In this document: piece after piece, positions 44,985 through 51,665 of the stretch | Layout: each line of letters starts with the position of its first letter | Position numbering within the stretch: position 1 is the stretch's first letter | Origin: JAJRZX01 sp964472295 | GTDB lineage: Bacteria; Desulfobacterota; GWC2-55-46; JADFVP01 | DNA: 64,000 nt | Direction of reading: 5' to 3' | Assembly (NCBI GenBank): GCA_964472295.1 | Contig: CAYYJQ010000009.1 | Location: forward strand, 1 to 64,000 | Program-made: the position numbers and the translations under genes | The notes under the pieces: model-generated | What the model was told of the DNA's origin: nothing | The model's input: only the letters and a program-made list of their open reading frames with translations | Database searches by the model: none

Positions 44985-46472
44985 TTAAGAGGCGTGACCA
45001 GCCTCTCTCTCTATCTCCCTGTCCACGCTGGACATGTGGTATTCCTCTCCAAAGGCGCCTTCGGGCTCCTTAAGGAAGAGGAAGCAGAAGACGAAACTGA
45101 AGAAAGCACCGGCTGAGATGATAAAGAAGAAGGTGTTGGGTTCGACCATAGTAAGGATGGTGAGATAGAAGACAGCGCCTACGTTACCATAGGACCCGGC
45201 CATACCCGAGACCTGCCCTGTAAGACGCCTCTTGACCATTGGGATAATGGCAAATGTTGCGCCCTCGGCCCCCTGCACGAACATGGAGCAGGAGATGGTG
45301 AGCACCACGGCCAGGACTATTGGCCAGTGGGAGTTTATCATGCCCATGCCGAAGAAGCCTGCGGCAATACCGAACATGTAGATGAGCATGATGACCTTTC
45401 TGCTCTTGAGCATGTCGGAAAGAACACCGCCGAGGGGCCTTGCGAAGAGGTTGACAAAGGCGAATGAGGCCGCTATGAGACCGGCCCTCTCAGGGGTAAG
45501 TTCGAAGATACCCTGGAAAAAGGACGGAAGCATGGATATAACGGCGAGCTCGGCGCCAAAGTTACAGAAGTAGGTGGTGTTGAGGCTCGCCACCTGGTTG
45601 AAGTTGTATTTATCGTCCTCTGGCACGCCCTTCTTGAGTATGGGCAGGTTAACCTTGAAGGCCTGGTATATCTGGTAAAGGACGACGATGGCGATGACAG
45701 CGTAGCAGATAACGGCGCCCGTATTACCAAGGAAGCCCAGAGAGTTTATCCTCCATACAAGGATACTGATGATACCAACGCATGGTATGGTGAAGATGAT
45801 GAGTTTAACGAGGTCGCCCCAAGTGCTTACCTCCATGGCCGCGACCTTGCGGGGTTTGTGCTGAGGTGTTCCTGGCGGGCCGTCAGTGATTACGAACCAG
45901 TAGAAGATACCGTAAATGAGCATGATACCGCCGGTTATGGCGATGGCGTAGCGCCAACCGTTTGCCCCGCCGAACCACCCAAGGGCTATTGTTGGTATGG
46001 TCATGGCGGCAGCGGCGGACCCGAAGTTGCCCCATCCGGCGTAGAAACCCTCGGCAAAACCAATGTCACGTGGCTTGAACCAGAGGGCTGTCATGTGGAT
46101 ACCAACGACAAAGCCGGCTCCAACGGAACTGAGTACGAGTCTTGATACGAGGAGCACTGAAAAGGTGTTACCAAAGGCAAAGACAAAGGTAGGTATGGCC
46201 ATTAGGACCATGAGAATGGAAAAGACCCTTCGGGGCCCGTATTTATCGAGGAGCATACCGACAAGAAGACGGGCCGGTATGGTCAGGGCCACGTTGCTGA
46301 TAGCAAAGAGTTTGATTTCTTTTTTGGTAAGCCAGCCAACCTCCTTGACCATTGTGGTGGCCAGAGGCGCCATATTGAACCATACGTAAAAGGTGATGAA
46401 GAACGCAATCCAGGTAAGATGCAAAGCCCTGATGTCTGGATCTGTGACTTTAAAAAGCCTTGAGACCTTCAT
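44985..46472 (-). CDS. narK: NarK/NasA-type nitrate-nitrite transporter (MFS)
   Basis: The 495-residue, 12-TM major facilitator shows both nitrate-signature stretches: YAGWGNFGSAAAAMTIP in TM5 and GMAGSYGNVGAVFYL in TM11. The conserved MFS loop is GMLLDKYGPRR, and an Arg in TM2 (IPARLLVG) fits the substrate Arg. These mark the NNP family. It would move nitrate in or exchange nitrate/nitrite for anaerobic respiration or assimilation; no nitrate reductase is in the window. It forms a unit with the universal stress protein upstream. Confidence 0.9.
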   Translation of the reverse strand: MKVSRLFKVTDPDIRALHLTWIAFFITFYVWFNMAPLATTMVKEVGWLTKKEIKLFAISNVALTIPARLLVGMLLDKYGPRRVFSILMVLMAIPTFVFAFGNTFSVLLVSRLVLSSVGAGFVVGIHMTALWFKPRDIGFAEGFYAGWGNFGSAAAAMTIPTIALGWFGGANGWRYAIAITGGIMLIYGIFYWFVITDGPPGTPQHKPRKVAAMEVSTWGDLVKLIIFTIPCVGIISILVWRINSLGFLGNTGAVICYAVIAIVVLYQIYQAFKVNLPILKKGVPEDDKYNFNQVASLNTTYFCNFGAELAVISMLPSFFQGIFELTPERAGLIAASFAFVNLFARPLGGVLSDMLKSRKVIMLIYMFGIAAGFFGMGMINSHWPIVLAVVLTISCSMFVQGAEGATFAIIPMVKRRLTGQVSGMAGSYGNVGAVFYLTILTMVEPNTFFFIISAGAFFSFVFCFLFLKEPEGAFGEEYHMSSVDREIEREAGHAS

Positions 46473-46546
46473 TTAATGTACACCCTCCTTCTCCTTGAGT
46501 TGACACATTTAACTCTACCTGTTCTTCCTCCCCCCGGAATCAATGA

Positions 46547-46960
46547 TTACGAAGGCCCCATGATAAAGAGATGACACCCCGCATTCTTTACAAGGTAGGC
46601 GCTTATACTCTTCTGGAAAACAGACTCCAGGGCGCTCCTTTCCTTACGCGCCACGATCACGATGTCCGGAGACTTCTTTTCTATGGCCTTGAGTATCATC
46701 TTTCTCGGCTCGCCGGTAGCCACCATGACGTCGACATCAAGGCCATTATTCGAGACCCATTCCGCCGCCTTTCTTAGCGCGGCGCTCTTTTCCGCTTCAT
46801 ACTCCTTGGTAATAGTCTCATCCTCGAGGCTCGCGTCAAGGACATCCTCGGCCACAGAGACGAGTATCAACTCGGGCTTGAGTTCTTTAAAAAGATTAAC
46901 AGCCCGCTCCAACGCCGCTTGCGCACTATCAGTCCCATCGTGACAGTACATGATTTTCAT
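46547..46960 (-). CDS. Universal stress protein, UspA family
   Basis: The 137-residue alpha/beta protein begins KIMYCHDGTDSAQAALERAV and ends ISAYLVKNAGCHLFIMGPS. The ATP-binding G-2x-G-9x-G(S/T) pattern is not intact near the C-terminus (RKERSALESVFQKS), so it may be a non-ATP-binding member. It precedes the nitrate transporter by 74 bp and shares its transcript, consistent with growth-arrest or anaerobic expression. Confidence 0.9.
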   Translation of the reverse strand: MKIMYCHDGTDSAQAALERAVNLFKELKPELILVSVAEDVLDASLEDETITKEYEAEKSAALRKAAEWVSNNGLDVDVMVATGEPRKMILKAIEKKSPDIVIVARKERSALESVFQKSISAYLVKNAGCHLFIMGPS

Positions 46961-47344
46961 TAGGACACCTCCATAGTTCCCGTTAGTAACAACTTGCCGC
47001 CGAGTTCAATCAGGAAAAACCAAAATCCGCGAAACATGGAAATGAAAAAGGACTACTAAAAAAAACCTCTAACCGTACCCCCTACGTATCCCCCTCCTCC
47101 CCACACTCCCCTTCTTACCAATCGCCAACCTTCAATTCGGCCCCTTCCCAACCCTTGCGCACCCCCCTTCCGCATCGACTATGTTCAAGATGCACTGAAA
47201 GAAACAGATGACAGGACCGAACCACTTGAAATCAGGACGCACCTGTAGACACGACCCGAAACCTCTATTTAAACAAGACGCCCATATCAGGTTTGAGGAG
47301 ATTGATATGGTAAATCCAATGTATGTGGCGATTAAATTTATGCT
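46961..47344 (-). other. Long leader of the uspA-narK unit
   Basis: About 385 nt lie between the sigma-70 promoter at 47345-47372 and the uspA ATG. The leader includes a G-rich part on the transcribed strand (47078-47172). No riboswitch class or small gene was recognised, but the length suggests post-transcriptional control or an embedded RNA. Confidence 0.4.
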
Positions 47345-47372
47345 ATTATATCAATAGATTAAATAATGTCAA
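47345..47372 (-). promoter_or_regulatory. Sigma-70 promoter of uspA-narK
   Basis: TTGACA (47372-47367), a 16-bp spacer and a perfect TATAAT (47350-47345) lie in a markedly AT-rich patch. No clear FNR site (TTGAT-N4-ATCAA) was found in the flanks. Confidence 0.82.
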
Positions 47373-47476
47373 GTAAAACCATTAATTTTTGCATCATTTT
47401 TGATTAACGAGCCATTAATAATTCAATGGCAAGCTATGGGAAGGGAATGAGGGATGGGGAAATGGGCAGTTTTGTG

Positions 47477-47545
47477 TCATGCCCGGGACGATATTCGGCA
47501 GCCCTCGCTACAGTGGGCCACTCTTGGGAGTTTAAAACGCTTCAT
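47477..47545 (-). CDS. Candidate 22-residue peptide
   Basis: A very short frame, MKRFKLPRVAHCSEGC and so on to a TGA, has an ideal AAGGAGGT Shine-Dalgarno 7 nt before its ATG, in an otherwise empty region. A possible -10 (TATACT, about 47585) lies upstream. It could be a leader peptide or chance; there is no other support. Confidence 0.3.
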   Translation of the reverse strand: MKRFKLPRVAHCSEGCRISSRA

Positions 47546-47598
47546 AATAAGACCTCCTTTTTATGTAGACGTTGGGGTTCAAGTATATTTTACCACAC

Positions 47599-47630
47599 TC
47601 AGGGCCTTTTTGGCCCTGAAATCATTTTTT
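47599..47630 (+). terminator. Intrinsic terminator without a recognised plus-strand gene
   Basis: TCAGGGCC-TTTTT-GGCCCTGA followed by AATCATTTTTT reads as a terminator on the plus strand. No protein gene points into it, so a small plus-strand RNA starting near 47400-47450 is possible. On the minus strand no U-run follows the stem. Confidence 0.55.
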
Positions 47631-47635
47631 AAAGC

Positions 47636-47724
47636 GCCCCGGCCTCCCCCCCCTTTTTTCATGCCCTTTCGCCCCTCCACTCACCTTCCCTAACGCCCCT
47701 GTATTCCGTCCCATGGGCCCCTTC
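47636..47724 (-). repeat. G-rich 3' tract after flavoprotein gene
   Basis: Following the flavoprotein stop, G4-G9 runs on the transcribed strand extend for about 85 bp, with the same composition and placement as the other tracts. Confidence 0.58.
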
Positions 47725-48912
47725 TCAGGCCGAGACAAGCCTACTCTGGAGCCAGCCCCGGAGGACCTTCCATGGCTTGGAGCGTATCTTCGAGCATATC
47801 CACTCGTAGAAGTTCTCATTGGACTCCCTGCCACGAATCACGTCATAGTACCTTCGCATTATGTTGGGTTCTTTCTCAAGGAGTTTATACCATAACCTCG
47901 GATAGTTATAGACAAGGCTTCCCATCTTGTCAGCGGCCATGAACTCGGGGTAGAGTTCCTTCTCAACCCAGTTCTGGTATGCGCCAAGGTCGGCGGAACC
48001 CGTCTTCACGCACTCTGCTATGGCCCCTGCCGCGGCCTTTGCAGTGCGTATGGCGTAGTATATGCCCTCTCCAAGGAAGGGGTCCACAAGGTGACCCGTG
48101 TCGCCCGCAAGGGCCACCCTGCCCTTTACGGCGCGAAGAGAGGCCGCCTTTTCGTAAAATATGGGCACGGTCCAGCCGCTTCGCTCATCCACATGAAGGC
48201 CCTTGAGGAGCGGATGTGTCTTTATAAAGGTATTGAAGTAATCCTTGATGCCGCCTCTCACCTTCATGGCCTCTCCGGCAAGTCCCACTGAGAGGTACTT
48301 TTCCTTGGGAAATATCCAGCCATAACCAAAGGGAACAAGGCCGAAGTCTATGAAGAGTTTTCCCTCGATGTCCTTTGCGAGGCTCCTGTCATAGGGGACC
48401 TCGGCGGTTATGGAGACTGCGGCTTCTCTGGGATCAAAACCAAAATAATCTCTTCCCACAAGGCCGGCGGCCCCGTCAGCGCCCACAAGGAACCTTGCCC
48501 TGTAAGTCTGCCCAGATTCGGTAATTACTGAGACAGAGCCCTCTTCCTCGGAAATTTTCCTTATCCTGCACCCGTCAAAGAGCTCGGCGCCGGCGTCAGC
48601 GGCCCTTCTGAAGATAAGGTCATCGAAGCGGTCCCGCATGACATTATAGCCAACGGTCTTCTCGGAGAGTATCTCCATCTCGCGGCCAGATCTGAAGGTA
48701 AAAACAGCGCCGCGGACCGTATCCTCCACCACAGGGGATATATCAAAACCCAGAAGCCCCTCGACCTTTGTCGAGATGCAACCGCCGCATGGCTTGTACC
48801 TTGGAAATCTGGCCTTGTCAAAGCCTGCTACCTTGAGGCCCTCTCGCGCGAGTTCATACGCAGCGGTGGAACCGGCCGGGCCAAGGCCTACCACAATTGC
48901 GTCATATAACAT
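47725..48912 (-). CDS. Geranylgeranyl-reductase-family FAD oxidoreductase
   Basis: The 395-residue flavoprotein has an N-terminal FAD fold (AIVVGLGPAGSTAAYELA), the PCGGCIST segment typical of geranylgeranyl reductases, LVGADGAAGLVGRDYF, and GRVALAGDTGHLVDPFLGEG. It may reduce prenyl chains of a quinone or lipid, or act as another electron-transfer oxidoreductase. The ferritin-like gene ends 3 bp upstream, so the pair is co-transcribed. Confidence 0.88.
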   Translation of the reverse strand: MLYDAIVVGLGPAGSTAAYELAREGLKVAGFDKARFPRYKPCGGCISTKVEGLLGFDISPVVEDTVRGAVFTFRSGREMEILSEKTVGYNVMRDRFDDLIFRRAADAGAELFDGCRIRKISEEEGSVSVITESGQTYRARFLVGADGAAGLVGRDYFGFDPREAAVSITAEVPYDRSLAKDIEGKLFIDFGLVPFGYGWIFPKEKYLSVGLAGEAMKVRGGIKDYFNTFIKTHPLLKGLHVDERSGWTVPIFYEKAASLRAVKGRVALAGDTGHLVDPFLGEGIYYAIRTAKAAAGAIAECVKTGSADLGAYQNWVEKELYPEFMAADKMGSLVYNYPRLWYKLLEKEPNIMRRYYDVIRGRESNENFYEWICSKIRSKPWKVLRGWLQSRLVSA

Positions 48913-48915
48913 GGA

Positions 48916-49458
48916 TTATTTCTCCCCCTCCACTGTGTATTCCATCTTGTCGCAACAAAAACCAGTCTCCCTCAGGGCGTCGCTCTCCCACTGGAGGAGT
49001 TTAAGATGCCCCTCTTCCATCTTGAGGAGTTCTCCGAGGAGTTGCTTCTGAAGGTCGTCATCGGCGTTGTCAAGAAGACGAGAGTAAAACTCAACGGCCT
49101 TCTCCTCGTTCTCAATGCCTATCTCTATGGCGGTTATGTCCGACTGGTTGGCGTCAAAACGGTCAAGAAGGTCGTTCTTGCCCTGAAAGATGGGAAGCCC
49201 CTCTTTTGTATCTTCCGAGCCCTGTTTCACGGCATCAGAGTAGTTCATCCAGCCAAGGCCTTCCTTCAGGGAAGAGGCTATGGCCTTGATGGCCCTGATG
49301 TGGTCTATCTCGTCAGATGCGAGATGTGAAAAGACATCCCTGCCTTTCTCATCACTCATCATCTCAGCCGCGGCCTTGTAGAAGTAATACCCCTTTAGCT
49401 CCGTATTGTGAGCCAGGCTGAGTTCATCGGCCAGTTCCTGCATCTCTCTCTCACCCAT
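48916..49458 (-). CDS. Ferritin-like / rubrerythrin-type diiron protein
   Basis: The 180-residue four-helix protein carries paired E-x-x-H-type sites: ELSLAHNTELKGYYFY, ASDEIDHIRAI, EIGIENEEKAVEFY and KMEEGHLKLLQ. It lacks a rubredoxin domain, but a separate rubredoxin is encoded 1.6 kb away. It probably reduces peroxide or stores iron in the cytoplasm. The ATG at 49458 after GGAGGAGAGAGTT is preferred to upstream in-frame starts. Confidence 0.86.
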   Translation of the reverse strand: MGEREMQELADELSLAHNTELKGYYFYKAAAEMMSDEKGRDVFSHLASDEIDHIRAIKAIASSLKEGLGWMNYSDAVKQGSEDTKEGLPIFQGKNDLLDRFDANQSDITAIEIGIENEEKAVEFYSRLLDNADDDLQKQLLGELLKMEEGHLKLLQWESDALRETGFCCDKMEYTVEGEK

Positions 49459-49504
49459 AACTCTCTCCTCCATTATCAGGCAGTAGTGAAGATGACTGTC
49501 CTCG

Positions 49505-49705
49505 TTATCTGCGCCCCGTGTCTGTCCTTCCGGCCTTATTGACCTCGTGCTGATGCTCAAGGACCTCGCCCCGCACCTTGTCCTCGCAGGCGTGACAGAT
49601 GGTCATGGGCGAGGGCCTCCCGCAGAGCGTACAGACGTGCTCTTTTTTTTCTTCCTGCTTCTCTTCTTTTTCCTTTTTTTCCTTGTCCTTGACCTCTTCT
49701 TCCAT
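49505..49705 (-). CDS. Small zinc-ribbon protein with charged N-terminus
   Basis: The 66-residue protein has a Lys/Glu-rich first 22 residues and then a four-Cys module CTLCGRPSPMTICHAC, likely to bind zinc. A strong GGAGGCGACG precedes the ATG. It is the first gene of the ferritin-like/flavoprotein unit. Function is unknown; such mini zinc ribbons are often found next to rubrerythrins. Confidence 0.72.
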   Translation of the reverse strand: MEEEVKDKEKKEKEEKQEEKKEHVCTLCGRPSPMTICHACEDKVRGEVLEHQHEVNKAGRTDTGRR

Positions 49706-49825
49706 CGTCGCCTCCTCAAGTATGGCCTGAATTGCCGCCGCAAGGCTTGAGCGCCGGTTTTGTATTGACTGTCAACGGGTTAAGGCAAACCATCAAACCA
49801 CTTAATAAGGGGCCTCTCCTGAGAA

Positions 49826-49893
49826 ATCATGCCCCACCCGCGCCTAACCCCCTCCCACCTTGCCGCCTTTACCGGCCCATGGAATACCCCCCC
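49826..49893 (-). repeat. G-rich 3' tract after MidA-type gene
   Basis: The stop codon of the methyltransferase gene is followed on the transcribed strand by an 8-G run and further G3-G5 runs. It is weaker than the tracts at 3990 and 30107 but in the same position relative to the gene. Confidence 0.5.
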
Positions 49894-51024
49894 CTAAAGG
49901 TAGCGGCTCATGTCACGGAAGGAAAAACCCTTCAATTGAGCGGCCTCTTCGCCGCCCTTCTCCTGCACAAGGACCTTGAAGGTATCACCCATGCCGCCAG
50001 GGGATATAAGGCTGGCGATGGCCCTGTTATGCTCTATCTTCTCGTAGTCCTTGAGCCCAGCGGCCTCTGTCTCTATTAGTTCCTCAAGGACACCGAGGCC
50101 AAGGAGAAAATTCTTCTGAGTCGTAAAACCAGAGAGCCTGAGCCCAGCCTCATTGCCGCAACGAACAAGGCGCGTAAAATCAATGTGGCTCGTAATGTCC
50201 TGCCTGCCTATCTTCTCATAGGGCTCGAAATTGGGCCTGTGGCGATAGTGGCACATGAGCGTCCCGCCTATCCTGTCAGGGCCGTATAGCTCGCGGGCAG
50301 GCAGACCGTAATCTATGGTGATTATAAAGCCCCTCTTGAGTATCTCCGCGGCCCGCTCTATCCAGGGGCCGGCCATAAGGTTTACCTCGGCCCTCTGGCC
50401 CTCAAGAAGGGTTATGCCGGCATCTCTGAAGTAGTCCGAAAGGGCTGGGTCCGAGAGCTCACCCTCCACGTCCTTGAGGCGCCCGTACTCACTGCCAACA
50501 TAAATTTCCCTGAGTTCCCCTTCGCTGAAACGCAGGCGGTGGAAGGGGAAACTGTCAATCAGTTCGTTGGAGATGATTACGCCGTGCTCCAGGCTCGCGG
50601 CCAACGGAAGGTCGCCCTGCCAGGTGACCTTCTCTCTCCTCTCCCCTTGAAGCCCAGGGTTCCTCTCTACAAGGACAACGCTAATGGCCTCATAAAGCCG
50701 AGGGGCAGTCTCCTTGATGGTATCGAGTATCCCCGTGGCCAGGTGACCCCTTCCTGCCCCGGCCTCTATAAGGACAAAATCATCTGGCGCGCCAAGGGTC
50801 TCCCACATCTCCATGATCGAGGCGGCCATAACCCTTGAAAATACAGGGCTTACATCTATGCTCGTAATATAATCGCCGCCCTCGCCCCATGGGCCGCGGC
50901 TTGATGTGTAATAACCGCCATCTGGCCAGTAGAGCGCAACTTCCATGAACTCCGCAAAGGTAATGGGGCCTTTTTTCTCAATCCTTCTAAGAATCTCGGC
51001 CCTTGGGCCGTCCTTCTCACTCAT
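49894..51024 (-). CDS. MidA/NDUFAF7-family SAM-dependent methyltransferase
   Basis: The 376-residue protein belongs to the DUF185 class: FAEFMEVALYWPDGGYY near the start, GGDYITSIDVSPVFSRVMA, SAM motif LIEAGAGRGHLATGIL, ISNELIDSFPFHR, and IDYGLPARELYG. The mitochondrial relative methylates an Arg of a complex I subunit; the bacterial substrate is unknown. It follows the rubredoxin gene after 63 bp. Confidence 0.87.
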   Translation of the reverse strand: MSEKDGPRAEILRRIEKKGPITFAEFMEVALYWPDGGYYTSSRGPWGEGGDYITSIDVSPVFSRVMAASIMEMWETLGAPDDFVLIEAGAGRGHLATGILDTIKETAPRLYEAISVVLVERNPGLQGERREKVTWQGDLPLAASLEHGVIISNELIDSFPFHRLRFSEGELREIYVGSEYGRLKDVEGELSDPALSDYFRDAGITLLEGQRAEVNLMAGPWIERAAEILKRGFIITIDYGLPARELYGPDRIGGTLMCHYRHRPNFEPYEKIGRQDITSHIDFTRLVRCGNEAGLRLSGFTTQKNFLLGLGVLEELIETEAAGLKDYEKIEHNRAIASLISPGGMGDTFKVLVQEKGGEEAAQLKGFSFRDMSRYL

Positions 51025-51087
51025 GACAGGGCCTTCCTCGTCACTGCCCCCTCTGCCCCTCCCGCGCCAACTGTAACATCCGCCGCC

Positions 51088-51216
51088 TTACTCTTCAACA
51101 AAGGCCTCTCTTGGGGCGTAACACTCGGGACAACTCTCAGGAGGCTCATAGGCCTCGCATACATAGCCGCACACAGTGCACCGCCACTTCTTCTTGAGTC
51201 TCATGGTCTCTGCCAT
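51088..51216 (-). CDS. Small rubredoxin-like protein
   Basis: A 42-residue protein with two Cys pairs (CTVCGY and CPECYAP) matches the rubredoxin-type iron site found at the end of rubrerythrins (KWRCTVCGYVCEAYEPPE). It is shorter than free rubredoxins (about 52 residues), so it is a mini-rubredoxin and a likely electron donor for the ferritin-like diiron protein nearby. ATG at 51216 follows CGGAGGTCTTGGAAT. Short G-rich runs follow its stop. Confidence 0.85.
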   Translation of the reverse strand: MAETMRLKKKWRCTVCGYVCEAYEPPESCPECYAPREAFVEE

Positions 51217-51334
51217 ATTCCAAGACCTCCGTTTTTACAGTATAAAAGCAGGGCAAAACCCCTATGGCCTGAAAAATACAGGCCCACTCAATACATGACC
51301 CGGATTTCAGATCTCTTTCTTTATGGGAAATCCT

Positions 51335-51363
51335 ATTTTATACGTTTTTACAGGCAGGTGCAA
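51335..51363 (-). promoter_or_regulatory. Sigma-70-like promoter of rubredoxin gene
   Basis: TTGCAC (51363-51358), 17 bp, TAAAAT (51340-51335) on the minus strand. A small GGCCTG/CAGGCC hairpin (51266-51284) sits in the leader. Confidence 0.55.
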
Positions 51364-51431
51364 CATAAAACTACAGCATGGTATCAGCGAAAGCCTGATT
51401 AACAAGGCACACTCAAAGACAAAGGATGAAG

Positions 51432-51468
51432 ATTAGAGCATTGACAATACAGACCACTATGCTCTAAT
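51432..51468 (+). promoter_or_regulatory. Aconitase promoter overlapped by a 10-bp inverted repeat
   Basis: TTGACA (51441-51446), 16 bp, TCTAAT (51463-51468) form a good promoter 200 bp before the aconitase gene. Perfect arms ATTAGAGCAT (51432-51441) and ATGCTCTAAT (51459-51468) bracket it, covering both the -35 edge and the -10. This looks like an operator for a dimeric repressor; the regulator is unknown. Confidence 0.68.
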
Positions 51469-51515
51469 GGAAAGAAGAGAGGGAAAGGGAAAGAGAGAAA
51501 AAAAAGATTTTCCTT

Positions 51516-51645
51516 ACTTTCTTTTAGAAAAAAGAAAGTAAGACAAAGAAAACCAATAGGAGGCGAGGTTTTTTTGTATCTCTGAGCCGCACCTCCGCCC
51601 TACACGGCAGCGCGGTTTTGAAAAAGTAAGACAGGGAAAACCAAT
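51516..51645 (+). repeat. Two short hairpin-repeat copies upstream of aconitase
   Basis: At 51516-51557 is a short-form copy: the ACTTTCTTTT/AAAAGAAAGT hairpin joined directly to CAAAGAAAACCAAT. At 51616-51645 is a degraded partial copy ending GGGAAAACCAAT. A purine-rich stretch (51472-51506) precedes them. The second ends 20 bp before the aconitase ATG, so both are in its leader. Confidence 0.7.
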
Positions 51646-51665
51646 GGCCCGGACGTGAGTGAAAG

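Noticed and set aside
46961..47400. FNR-type operator in the AT-rich region before uspA-narK
   Set aside because: Several TTGAT or ATCAA half-sites occur but none in the TTGAT-N4-ATCAA arrangement.
47560..47600. T-arm-like GGTTCAA suggesting a tRNA
   Set aside because: No acceptor or anticodon stem can be formed around it.
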